Shown here: piece by piece, positions 1 to 7,855 of the stretch | Position numbering within the stretch: position 1 is the stretch's first letter | Layout of the letters: each line of letters opens with the position of its first letter | Assembly: GCA_022009815.1 (NCBI GenBank) | Contig: CP091725.1 | Location: 868,001-932,000 of the forward strand | Length of the DNA stretch: 64,000 nucleotides | DNA from: Bacteroidales bacterium | GTDB lineage: Bacteria; Bacteroidota; Bacteroidia; Bacteroidales; Muribaculaceae | Direction: 5' to 3' | Notes under the pieces: generated by a model | What the model was told of the DNA's origin: nothing | What the model saw: only the letters and a program-made list of their open reading frames with translations | Databases searched by the model: none | Position numbers and translations under genes: made by a program

Positions 1-180
1 GTCAACGGTCCGGGCGAGATGGCCGACGCCGACTACGGATATGTGGGCGCCGCCGTGGGAAAAGTGAGCCTCTACAAAGGCAAGGAGTGCGTGGAACGCA
101 ACGTGCCTCAGGACGTAGCGCTCACGCATCTGATCGACCTTATAAAAGCCAACGGCGACTGGACCGAACCTAAACAATAG
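1..180 (+). CDS. ispG: 4-hydroxy-3-methylbut-2-enyl diphosphate synthase, C-terminal end (partial)
   Basis: Only the last 59 codons are in the window. They read VNGPGEMADADYGYVGAA followed by GKVSLYKGKECVERNVPQ, which is the conserved C-terminal part of IspG (GcpE). IspG is an iron-sulfur enzyme of the methylerythritol phosphate route to isoprenoids and converts MEcPP to HMBPP. The NGPGE stretch follows the cluster-binding cysteine in this family; that cysteine and the N-terminal barrel lie upstream of the window. The gene ends four bases before the formate/nitrite channel gene, so the two are probably cotranscribed. Identity rests on recalled family motifs. Confidence 0.9.
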   Translation, partial: VNGPGEMADADYGYVGAAVGKVSLYKGKECVERNVPQDVALTHLIDLIKANGDWTEPKQ

Positions 181-184
181 ATTT

Positions 185-955
185 ATGAATACGCCCAAAA
201 ACGTTATAGACAACTTTGTAAACGCAGGCATCGCCAAAGCGCAACTGCGTGGCGGCAAACTGATGCTGCTGTCGATGATGGCAGGCGCCTACATAGCCAT
301 CGGCGGCGTGCTGTCGGTGGTGGCAGGCTTCGGATTTCCCGAACTTACAGCGGGCAACCCGTCGCTGCAGCGTCTGCTCAGCGGCGCCGCATTTCCGATT
401 GGACTTATCCTTGTGGTGATTCTCGGTGCAGAACTCTTCACCGGCAACAACGCCGTGCTGATGCCCGCCGCCCTGCAGGGCAAAATATCGCCGTGCGCAG
501 CCGTGCGCAACTGGGTTGCCGTCTATCTCGGCAATTTTATGGGCGCGCTGCTCTTCACGCTGCTTTTCGTATATGCCGTCGGACTCACCGCCGCAGAGCC
601 CTACCATAGCGCCGTGCAGCGCATCGCCGAAGCGAAAGTGTCGATGCCGTGGCACGTTGTGCTGCTCAAAGGCATCGGAGCCAACTGGTTTGTCTGCCTC
701 GCCGTGTGGCTCGCCGCCTCGGCAAAGACGATGCTGGCCAAAATGGCAGGCTGCTGGCTGCCCGTGATGGCATTCGTGGCACTCGGCTACGAACACTCCA
801 TCGCCAATATGTTTTTCATTCCGATAGGAATGCTTGAGGGCGCCGACGTGACCCTGCACCAATTCTTCATTGCCAACCTGCTGCCTGCAACCATAGGCAA
901 CATCATTGGCGGAGCGTTGCTTGTAGGGTCGGCCTACACCTACGTGAACCGTTAA
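185..955 (+). CDS. FNT-family formate/nitrite transporter
   Basis: A 256-residue membrane protein of the usual FocA/NirC length. It has six hydrophobic segments (about residues 28-50, 68-90, 108-130, 155-180, 188-205 and 228-250). Family features include GAELFTGN near residue 80, the GNFMGA segment near 115, and GIGANWFVCLAVW near 163 with the Asn-Trp pair of the second re-entrant loop. These proteins form pentameric inner-membrane channels for formate, nitrite or related small anions. The start codon lies four bases after the ispG stop. Formate and nitrite specificity cannot be separated from the sequence by eye; formate is likely in a fermentative gut anaerobe, which is inference. Confidence 0.9.
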   Translation: MNTPKNVIDNFVNAGIAKAQLRGGKLMLLSMMAGAYIAIGGVLSVVAGFGFPELTAGNPSLQRLLSGAAFPIGLILVVILGAELFTGNNAVLMPAALQGKISPCAAVRNWVAVYLGNFMGALLFTLLFVYAVGLTAAEPYHSAVQRIAEAKVSMPWHVVLLKGIGANWFVCLAVWLAASAKTMLAKMAGCWLPVMAFVALGYEHSIANMFFIPIGMLEGADVTLHQFFIANLLPATIGNIIGGALLVGSAYTYVNR

Positions 956-1080
956 AAATAAGAATCCGTCTCTTCGACACAAAAGCGTGAAAAAGGCTAT
1001 GTGCGGAAAACGGCAATAGGGTCGCAGGTCGTTGATTCACTACGATTTAAATAATTTAAGAAGACCTTATTTATAAACAT

Positions 1081-1553
1081 ATGAGCAAAATATCCATCAG
1101 ATTCTATAATGACCGTGAGGTGCGGGCGGTTTGGGATGAAGATAATTCCAAATGGTGGTTTTCCGTGCTTGATATTGTCGGGGTATTGAATGGCCAAGAA
1201 GACTACCAGAAGAACAGGAACTATTGGAAGTATCTGAAAACCAAGCTAAAGAAAGAAAACAACGAACTGGTTAGTGTCACTAACCAGTTGAAACTATCCG
1301 CCCCGGATGGTAAGCGGAGATTAACCGACGTTCTTGATAATGATGGCGTAATTCAACTTGCAAAGAATTTTTCGAATACCAAAACGAAGAGTTCTTGGAA
1401 ATGAGTAAAGCCCGTCGAGAGGAAATCAACGACATCTCAAAACGTACTTTGTTTTTGGAGAAACTTCAAAAGCAAGCACAACTATTTGAGGGCAAAGAGA
1501 TTCAGCCTCTTAATGAACCTCTTGTAGAATATGGACAGGATTTGCCATTTTAA
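1081..1553 (+). CDS. BRO-N domain protein, frameshifted
   Basis: The first frame (1081-1404) gives an N-terminal BRO/KilA-type domain with RFYNDREVRAVWDEDNSKWW, FSVLDIV, NYWKYLKTKLKK and an APDGKRRLTDVLD segment, a DNA-binding fold common in phage and mobile-element proteins. A run of five T at 1368-1372 breaks the frame. One added T joins it to EYQNEEFLEMSKARREEIND and an end at 1553, for about 157 residues. Related Bacteroidales proteins carry a longer C-terminal part, so even the restored gene looks shortened. It stands alone and overlaps the end of a weak minus-strand ORF by four bases. Its role is unknown; it may be a remnant of a mobile element. Confidence 0.5.
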
Positions 1554-1855
1554 TCCCAAATCTTACACAGCCCATTATATAGCATAGCTCCTCCGCTTCG
1601 ATTCCAATATGTTATATCCTGTTCTATAAAGAGCCATTTTAATGATTTGAATATAACTTCTATTGAGTGTCCAGATTTAAATGAAAATTGGAAATATTCT
1701 GAATTACTGATTTGTACACAAGTATATCTCTTATCCAATAGTTCTCTTAAACGAATAAATTCAGTAGGATTTCCAGCTTTTTTATTGATTAAAGAAAATC
1801 CCCTGCTAATGCAGAGGATTTTCTTATATCGTTCAAAGGTTATTCCTTTTTTCAA
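1550..1855 (-). CDS. hypothetical protein, weak ORF
   Basis: A 101-codon AT-rich ORF with a TTG start that overlaps the stop of the DUF4374 lipoprotein gene by two bases, so it could be its translationally coupled downstream neighbour. The protein is basic and aromatic-rich (ERYKKILCISRGFSL, FSFKSGHSIEVIFKSLKWLF) and has no signal peptide. I recognise no family. In known siderophore loci of this type the next gene encodes a PepSY membrane protein, and this ORF does not resemble one. It may be spurious. Confidence 0.3.
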   Translation of the reverse strand: MKKGITFERYKKILCISRGFSLINKKAGNPTEFIRLRELLDKRYTCVQISNSEYFQFSFKSGHSIEVIFKSLKWLFIEQDITYWNRSGGAMLYNGLCKIWD

Positions 1856-3056
1856 TAAATCACCATATCCATAATGGTTCCCTGAGCCTTTATCACAGGT
1901 GATTGGCTACATGTTTTTGTGTTCCTGTCATATACGAATAATCCTGCTCCGTTGGAATCTGTTACTAATCCAAAATAAACTTGATTGTCTTTGTGATTTA
2001 TAGCACAACTATAGCCATTGGTTCGCGGAAAATCAAGGACTTCTCCTGTACAGTTATAGATGTCGGCTCTGAAAGCATAGTTTGTCTTGTCGTTGATGTA
2101 GTCAGGACCGGAAGCTCCAATGAATGCCGGACAATAACCGAAGAAGTATAATTCTCCTTTTCCGGCGTAATGATAAGAGAGTACATATTGCAACTTTCCT
2201 CCCTCTACACCTTGCCATGTCCTGTCTGTAAGATTAAAACAATAATCACGATCAAAGTCAGTTTCACCATTCTTTATGCGTAATAGCCCGCAATATTGAT
2301 CTGGTACATAGCCATAGGATCCCCAACAAGGAATGTATAAATCGTTCTTTCATCAACAAACATTCCACCAACACCGATAACCGTGGCGGATGATAACCGA
2401 TAATCAACGATTTTTTTAATCGGTTTATCTGTTTTTGTATCTACCAATAAAATATGTGCGCCCTTCTTACAAATAGGCATATTCTCAAATTGACCCAATC
2501 CGACATAAAGAATGTCATCACGCAAGAACAGGCCGATGGGATTGGGTGTGTTGCTGCCATCAACACCCCATTTTGTATCAACCAAATCTATTTCACCAGT
2601 TCTTTCCATTGTGGTGGGATTGAAGATTACAATCTTGTTTTCTACAGGCGCCGAAGCATACGCCTTTGTTTCATTTACCACCAACATATTTCCAACCATC
2701 GGTGCCATACGGTCTATTTGAATTTGCCCGGCTTTGGTTAAAGTGCCGTCATCATTTCGGATGTATTTGTAGACATTTGCATCTGCCGCACCACCAATGC
2801 TGAATACCCAGTCTTTGTATGTGGCGAGATAAGGAGTGCTCTTTACTTCATGCGCGTTAGAGAAGCTGACATTCCCCTCTGCAATGTTCTGTACGGGAAC
2901 TACATATCCCATAGAAGCTTGAGGAGCCATATCAATTGCAAGAATCATTTTGGCTTTCCCCTCCGTTACGGGTGGTTCTGGATTGTTGTTGTCATCACAG
3001 GAAACCATTGCAAGGCTTCCAAACAGGCATACTGCCAATAATGTTAGTTTTTTCAT
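1852..3056 (-). CDS. DUF4374 surface lipoprotein, XusB-like, frameshifted
   Basis: The first frame starts with a lipoprotein signal (MKKLTLLAVCLFGSLAMVSC) followed by DDNNN, an acidic/Asn stretch like the surface-export signal of Bacteroidetes lipoproteins. It runs as a beta-propeller-like sequence (KDWVFSIGGAADANVYKY, NKIVIFNPTTMERTGEIDL, GAHILLVDTKTDKPIKKIVD) and ends at 2274. One missing G in the run at 2287-2289 restores the frame into LRIKNGETDFDRDYCF and on to 1852, for 401 residues, the normal DUF4374 length. XusB of Bacteroides thetaiotaomicron belongs to this family and binds ferric enterobactin outside the cell. The gene follows the TonB receptor gene by 21 bases, which supports a receptor/lipoprotein pair. 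Whether the break is real or a consensus error is open. Confidence 0.7.
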
Positions 3057-3077
3057 TGTTTTTATTGTTTTTATTGT

Positions 3078-5471
3078 TTACCATTCAAGTGAAGTAAATC
3101 GGATTTTAAGCGAGAAAAGACGGCCAGCCAATGGATAATTGAAATTAGTCATTTCATCTGCATCAAGAATATTGTGGCATTCTGCTCCGAAGATTATTTT
3201 TCGTTTACAAATACCATACTCAAAACCGAGAGTATGAATACATGACCTCGGTATTTTATAGTTTTGATTTTTACTCAGTTCGTAACCATAATAATACTTG
3301 TCGGTATACCCTCCTTCATAATAAATACGGGTATATTGATTCCGACCACCAAAGAGGTTGTCCTTTCGGTAATCTACCATCCAATTAAAATATAGAATAG
3401 GAATATGTGGCAACTGCATTTTATAGGTTTGGCTTGGTGTATTTGTACCAAACAGATATTTTGAATAGTCAAGCGATTTTTGCCAAGTACCATTCAGCGA
3501 CACGAACCAATTCCGGTCAATATCCCATTTTACCTCCGCGTCTGCACCATAGAGCAAAGCTTCGCCTAAATTCTGATATTTATAATATCCGGCTTGCGCA
3601 AGCATATACATCATGTTTTTTACTTTTGTCGTATATACATTTGCTTCAAATTGCAACCGTGATTCATTATTGTAGTAGTGGTCATATATTACCCCTAAAT
3701 TATAATTGTTCGCCATTTCAGGGTTCAGTGCCGTATTGACCTGGGTTGTGATACGGTCACCAAGGATTTCCTCATATCGCGGCAAACGATAATTATGTTC
3801 CAATGCTGCTTTCAGATACCAATGTCGTGGTAAATCATATTTCAAGGCAATGCTATAGCCCAAATTGTCTCCTGTGCGGTCGGTCTTGACCGGTTCACTT
3901 TCCGAGCCATATGTCAGGTCTACCGTCTCACCGTTCACTCCGAAATGATAATATCGTCCGGTAATAACAGAAGTAAGTTTGTCTTTGAACCACCTGTTTT
4001 CGAAAGACAGAGAAGAAATAAGACCTGTCACATCTGATTGGAGTCCACAAAGTCTTTTTTTCAAGAATTTTTCAGCTTCCGGATCATTAGCCTCCTGAGT
4101 AACGTATCGAAAATCATTGTTTAAATTGACTGACATTTTATTAGGAATCAAATGATATTTTAAATTCAGATTGAAACGGATGTCATGAGTATGGTCATCT
4201 GAAAGGTTTGGTACACTTCCTTTTTCTCCTTTGTAGCTATTGGGACGTTTGTTGCCATAGAAGTCATATACATATGAAGATGTATCGTTCAGACATGAAT
4301 TAGTATACAAATAGCCTCCATTAAATTTCATATCCATTTTTTTAGTAAGGAAAGATTTTCTTTCTAAATGTAAAGTTCCACCTGTAGTGAACGCTTTGCT
4401 GAAGGTATGACGAATGTTGGTTTCGATACCTTGCATCTCTTTTCTATTGGCGTATCCTAAAATTTCTAATTCAGCTTCATCGAAATAGCCATTCATAAAA
4501 TTGAAACTTACAGCGTAGTCTATCATTTTCAAATGATCATGGTCTCGTTTTATTTTCAATCCTTCTACATAGGGAGATTCTATGGTATAATTATTTGCCG
4601 CTAAAGCTCCTCCTGCATATAGAGTCACAGCCGTGTTTATTTTATTGAAAAAATGGCGAACAGTCGCACTACCCTCATGCGTTCCGTAACTTTGAATTTT
4701 ATATGCCAAATCGTAAAAATCTTTATCGGGATCAATCGTCACTACATTGACAGCACTTCCCAATCCATCTCCTCCAAACTCCGGTGGAACAATCCCTTTG
4801 TATATTTCTATACGGTCGATGAATTGAAGTGGGATGTCATTTATGGAAAAGTTCCCATCTGGTGTATTTAATGGATAACCATCCATATATATTTGAACTC
4901 TATTGCCTTCCAAGCCACGAACATTTATTTTAGTCTGGCTTCCAACTCCGCCGGTTTGTCTGAGTTTTACGCCTGTTTGATGGTTGAGCACCTCACTTAT
5001 TGAAGTCCCTCGTCCTGCCAAAGTTTTGCCATCAATTACTGTAACAGGAACTCCTTGTTGCTTTACCTCTCGTATCTCACGCCTTTCGCTGATGCCTACA
5101 ACCTCCACACCGTTCAGTTGCATATATGCGTCTTCCATAAGGACATCTAATACCTTGTCCCTCTCTGATTCTGAAAAAAATACAGTCTTGGTCATTTTTT
5201 TTAAGCCAACGCATGAAAATACTATAGTTGACTTACCTGTAGGAATATTCTTTAATTCATAATTTCCTTGATCATCTGTAGTTGTCCCGATTGAAGTATG
5301 TTCTATTTGTATCCTTACACCTATTAAAGGAGATTTATCCTCAACGCTTCTAACACTCCCAGATAAAACCCGTTGAGCCATAGCGGATAAATTGAACAAG
5401 GAATAAAGAAAAAATAATAAAAAAACACTAACAATTCTTCTTGTGTTGGAATTTATAAAATCGAATTTCAT
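3078..5471 (-). CDS. TonB-dependent outer-membrane receptor, XusA-like
   Basis: A 797-residue receptor counted from the ATG at 5471. I prefer this start over upstream codons because it gives a clean signal peptide (IVSVFLLFFLYSLFNLSAMA). After it come a carboxypeptidase-regulatory-like domain (about residues 30-115), a plug domain with SISEVLNHQTGVKLRQTGG and VNVRGLEGNRVQIYMDGYPL-type motifs, and a 22-strand-type barrel ending in aromatic-rich strands. Such receptors take up ligands with TonB energy. The DUF4374 lipoprotein gene directly downstream matches the XusA/XusB arrangement for foreign siderophores, so iron uptake is the likely role; that is inference from context. The reading frame is intact, unlike its partner's. 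Confidence 0.85.
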   Translation of the reverse strand: MKFDFINSNTRRIVSVFLLFFLYSLFNLSAMAQRVLSGSVRSVEDKSPLIGVRIQIEHTSIGTTTDDQGNYELKNIPTGKSTIVFSCVGLKKMTKTVFFSESERDKVLDVLMEDAYMQLNGVEVVGISERREIREVKQQGVPVTVIDGKTLAGRGTSISEVLNHQTGVKLRQTGGVGSQTKINVRGLEGNRVQIYMDGYPLNTPDGNFSINDIPLQFIDRIEIYKGIVPPEFGGDGLGSAVNVVTIDPDKDFYDLAYKIQSYGTHEGSATVRHFFNKINTAVTLYAGGALAANNYTIESPYVEGLKIKRDHDHLKMIDYAVSFNFMNGYFDEAELEILGYANRKEMQGIETNIRHTFSKAFTTGGTLHLERKSFLTKKMDMKFNGGYLYTNSCLNDTSSYVYDFYGNKRPNSYKGEKGSVPNLSDDHTHDIRFNLNLKYHLIPNKMSVNLNNDFRYVTQEANDPEAEKFLKKRLCGLQSDVTGLISSLSFENRWFKDKLTSVITGRYYHFGVNGETVDLTYGSESEPVKTDRTGDNLGYSIALKYDLPRHWYLKAALEHNYRLPRYEEILGDRITTQVNTALNPEMANNYNLGVIYDHYYNNESRLQFEANVYTTKVKNMMYMLAQAGYYKYQNLGEALLYGADAEVKWDIDRNWFVSLNGTWQKSLDYSKYLFGTNTPSQTYKMQLPHIPILYFNWMVDYRKDNLFGGRNQYTRIYYEGGYTDKYYYGYELSKNQNYKIPRSCIHTLGFEYGICKRKIIFGAECHNILDADEMTNFNYPLAGRLFSLKIRFTSLEW

Positions 5472-5998
5472 ACGTTTATCTTTTGGATGCAAAGTTGTCT
5501 CGTTTTCATAGAATGCACAATACCTAAATTTTTGTATTTTAGCGTTGCTGTAATCTGAGAAATTACGGATATAAGTATTGATTGTAATAATCCTCAAATC
5601 CGCAGCTAAGCATTTCCTGCGTCCTTCTTGCGTGTACACGTCCTCTCTCTCCTGAATTTGCAGATAATTTGAGGTTGAAACACCCACTTCAACCCACAAT
5701 ATCCCCTTACCCCACAATCGAACATTCTACACCTTAGACCGAGATTGAGCCGATTACAGAGATTACAGATGACAATGTGGAGTAAAATTGCTCCATGTCT
5801 GAAAATATCCCTCCAAAAGAAGTGAGTTTCTCAGATTTAATTTGTATGTTTGCCCTGTCTATCGTCGGATTCTCTTGTTTGTTTTTGCAACACTAAGACA
5901 AGTGAATTCCTCGATGCGGCAAACTCCCAGGCAACTTTTTGTTGTTCAGGCACTTAAATAGTTTAACTCACAATAGTGTTGCGGAATTAAGGATTACA

Positions 5999-6541
5999 AT
6001 GAAAGATCTGAAAGGAACAAAAACCGAAGCTAACCTGATGGCAGCTTTTGCCGGTGAATCGCAGGCAACCAACAAGTATACCTATTACGCATCAAAGGCA
6101 AAAAAAGACGGATATGTGCAGATAGCACAACTGTTTGAAGAAACGGCGGGCAATGAGCGCGAACACGCCAAACTGTGGTTCAAGCTGCTTCACGGCGGTG
6201 CCGTGCCAGGCACAATGGAGAATCTTGCCGACGCAGCAGCCGGCGAAAACTATGAGTGGACCGACATGTATGCCACCTTCGCCAAAGAGGCGCGCGAGGA
6301 GGGATTCGACCACATAGCAGGACTGTTTGAAGGAGTGGCGGCTATCGAGAAACGCCACGAAGAACGCTACCGCAAGTTGTTGAAAAACATCGAGGACAAG
6401 GTGGTGTTCTCACGCGACGGCGACTGCATCTGGCAGTGTCTCAACTGCGGTCATATCCACATCGGCAAAGAGGCACCCGAGGTTTGCCCCGTATGCGCGC
6501 ATCCGAAGGCCTATTTCGCCCTCGTCGCCGACAATTACTAA
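5999..6541 (+). CDS. rbr: rubrerythrin
   Basis: A 180-residue protein counted from ATG 5999, which has an AAGG just upstream; the longer ORF start at 5939 adds residues foreign to the family. The N-terminal four-helix ferritin-like domain carries the diiron ligand motifs (FAGESQATNKY, EETAGNEREHAK, EGVAAIEKRHEERY). The C-terminal rubredoxin-like domain has the iron ligands CLNCG and CPVC. Rubrerythrin reduces hydrogen peroxide and protects anaerobes in air. It stands as a single gene closed by a strong hairpin at 6556. Confidence 0.95.
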   Translation: MKDLKGTKTEANLMAAFAGESQATNKYTYYASKAKKDGYVQIAQLFEETAGNEREHAKLWFKLLHGGAVPGTMENLADAAAGENYEWTDMYATFAKEAREEGFDHIAGLFEGVAAIEKRHEERYRKLLKNIEDKVVFSRDGDCIWQCLNCGHIHIGKEAPEVCPVCAHPKAYFALVADNY

Positions 6542-6555
6542 TCTCCACGCACAAT

Positions 6556-6604
6556 AACAAGGGGCTGTGTCGTAATTGAGTTTAACGACACAGCCCCTTG
6601 TTTT
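6556..6604 (+). terminator. intrinsic terminator after rubrerythrin
   Basis: A perfect 18-bp stem (6556-6573 with 6585-6602) and an 11-base loop, 15 bases after the rubrerythrin stop. Because the stem ends are A-rich and T-rich it can act in both directions and may also close the convergent cupin gene. Confidence 0.85.
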
Positions 6605-6621
6605 ACAGTTGGAGTAGATTG

Positions 6622-7031
6622 TCAGAGTTTCGACTCTGTTTCTGTAACTATCGCATCATCTGCGGTGCAGCAGTCAAGACTTCCTTCTTTGGCTTGGATA
6701 CAGATGTAGACCATCGGTTCGTTGCTATTGTTCTTGTGATTGCGGGAAGCCCCTGTGGAGACTCTCACGACAGAGCCGGAAGCGATAGGGAAGTATCTCC
6801 ATCAACTTGGAATGTGCCCTCTCCCGAAAGGAAGATGTAAACTTCCTCGTTGCCTTTGTGTGCATGGAAAAACGGTACAGCTTGACCCGGGTCGAGAGTG
6901 CCCAATGACACCTCGGCACCAGTGAGACCGAGCACTTCTTTCAGGAATGCTTTGCCAGAGAAGTCGGCCACATTGCCGACAGTGGCATGGGCGAATTTAT
7001 CGCCCACGTTGAGTTTCTTTGTTTCGCTCAT
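6622..7031 (-). CDS. cupin-domain protein, frameshifted
   Basis: Start ATG 7031 gives MSETKKLNVGDKF. The cupin core reads DPGQAVPFFHAHKGNEEVYIFLSGEGTFQVDGD, with the metal-type H-x-H and E of cupin motif 1. The frame breaks near 6795; with one base added it continues as YFPIASGSVVRVSTGASRN and EPMVYICIQAKEGS to a stop at 6622, for 136 residues, a normal single-cupin length. The gene is divergent from an HxlR-type regulator and its promoter lies beside a palindrome that could be that regulator's operator. The substrate is unknown; small cupins of this type next to redox regulators are often stress-related, which is inference. Confidence 0.75.
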
Positions 7032-7095
7032 TTCTTGCTTGGATTTATATTTGTTATTAACTTTGCATTTGTAATGCACTATCTTTTTGATAGCG

Positions 7096-7126
7096 CAAAG
7101 TTATGACAGTTTGCCATAAAATGCAA
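7096..7126 (-). promoter_or_regulatory. promoter of the cupin gene
   Basis: On the minus strand the -7 box TAACTTTG (7096-7103) fits TAnnTTTG, and TTG at 7124-7126 lies exactly 20 bases upstream as the -33 element. The spacing fits the Bacteroidetes sigma-ABfr promoter. Confidence 0.7.
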
Positions 7127-7145
7127 GACGTTACGCATAAGCAAT

Positions 7146-7167
7146 TTAGTTACTTTAGGGTAACTAA
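7146..7167. promoter_or_regulatory. palindromic operator candidate for the HxlR-type regulator
   Basis: An exact 8-bp inverted repeat, TTAGTTAC and GTAACTAA, separated by six bases, lies between the divergent cupin and hxlR-type genes, 23 bases before the regulator's start codon. It covers a possible -7 box of the regulator gene. HxlR/YodB-type dimers bind TTACT/AGTAA-like palindromes in other bacteria, so autoregulation and control of the cupin gene are likely. Confidence 0.55.
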
Positions 7168-7190
7168 CACTGAAAATCAACGAGAAAAAA

Positions 7191-7529
7191 ATGGAAGAAT
7201 TGATAAAAAAATATTCGGCAATTGACCGATGTCCCATAAGGAATGTAATCTCACACTTCAGCAGCAAGTGGGGAATACTTATATTGTTGGTTCTTGGAGA
7301 GGCAGAGAAGCTGCGGTTCAACGAGATTTATAAGATACTTCCTGACATTTCTCCAAAGGTTTTAAGTTCCACACTGAAATCTTTGGAGCAAGACAAACTG
7401 GTAACAAGAACGATCTATGCGACAATACCTCCGAAAGTAGAATACCGCATTTCGGAAGATGGTCGGACTTTGCTCCCGATTTTGCAAGAGTTATCCCAGT
7501 GGGGCTTGATGAAAATGGCTAAAGAGTGA
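7191..7529 (+). CDS. HxlR-family winged-helix regulator
   Basis: A 112-residue protein of the standard HxlR length. It has CPIRNVISHFSSKWGILIL near the start, where Cys14 is the position used as a thiol redox or electrophile sensor in relatives such as YodB. The recognition helix region is LRFNEIYKILPDISPKVLSSTL, followed by the wing TIPPKVEYRISEDGRTLLPI. It is divergent from a cupin gene with an exact palindrome in the gap. A role in sensing oxidants, quinones or aldehydes is inferred from the family. Confidence 0.9.
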   Translation: MEELIKKYSAIDRCPIRNVISHFSSKWGILILLVLGEAEKLRFNEIYKILPDISPKVLSSTLKSLEQDKLVTRTIYATIPPKVEYRISEDGRTLLPILQELSQWGLMKMAKE

Positions 7530-7796
7530 CTGAGCGGCGCATGATGTCGGGATTGAGGGCGTTTGAGACGGCTCGGCAGAACTCCCGGCCGATGTTGTCG
7601 GCGAAATCCATGAATGTTCATCACCGAGGCGCAGTATTTGCGCGAAAAGGCTTCTTTGAGCGCGGCGAACCAGTCGAGATGCGGCAGCAGCTCAGCGCAC
7701 GAGGAAGTCAATGGAGATTGTCTGCATGAACGTATATCGTTTAAGGTCGTTTATCGTTAAGCGATATGCAAAAGTACGGTCATGCGCATTCCGGGT

Positions 7797-7848
7797 AAAA
7801 TACAGCAAGAGGCTGTGTCAAAACAGACACAGCCTCTTGCTGTATTTT
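7797..7848. terminator. bidirectional terminator
   Basis: A perfect 23-bp stem (7797-7819 with 7826-7848) and a 6-base loop, flanked by A on one side and T on the other. It lies 8 bases beyond the stop of the minus-strand barrel gene and downstream of the HxlR-type gene, so it can serve both. The 267 bases between the regulator and this hairpin hold no convincing gene; short minus-strand stretches such as ADNIGREFCRAVSNALNPDI suggest a decayed remnant I cannot name. Confidence 0.85.
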
Positions 7849-7855
7849 GTCGCAG

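Noticed and set aside
170..982. Long minus-strand ORF of 270 codons
   Set aside because: It is the antisense of the FNT channel gene; it is His/Arg-rich with no family pattern. Similar antisense frames over TPR, AMP-ligase, UpxY and pdxB genes were also discarded.
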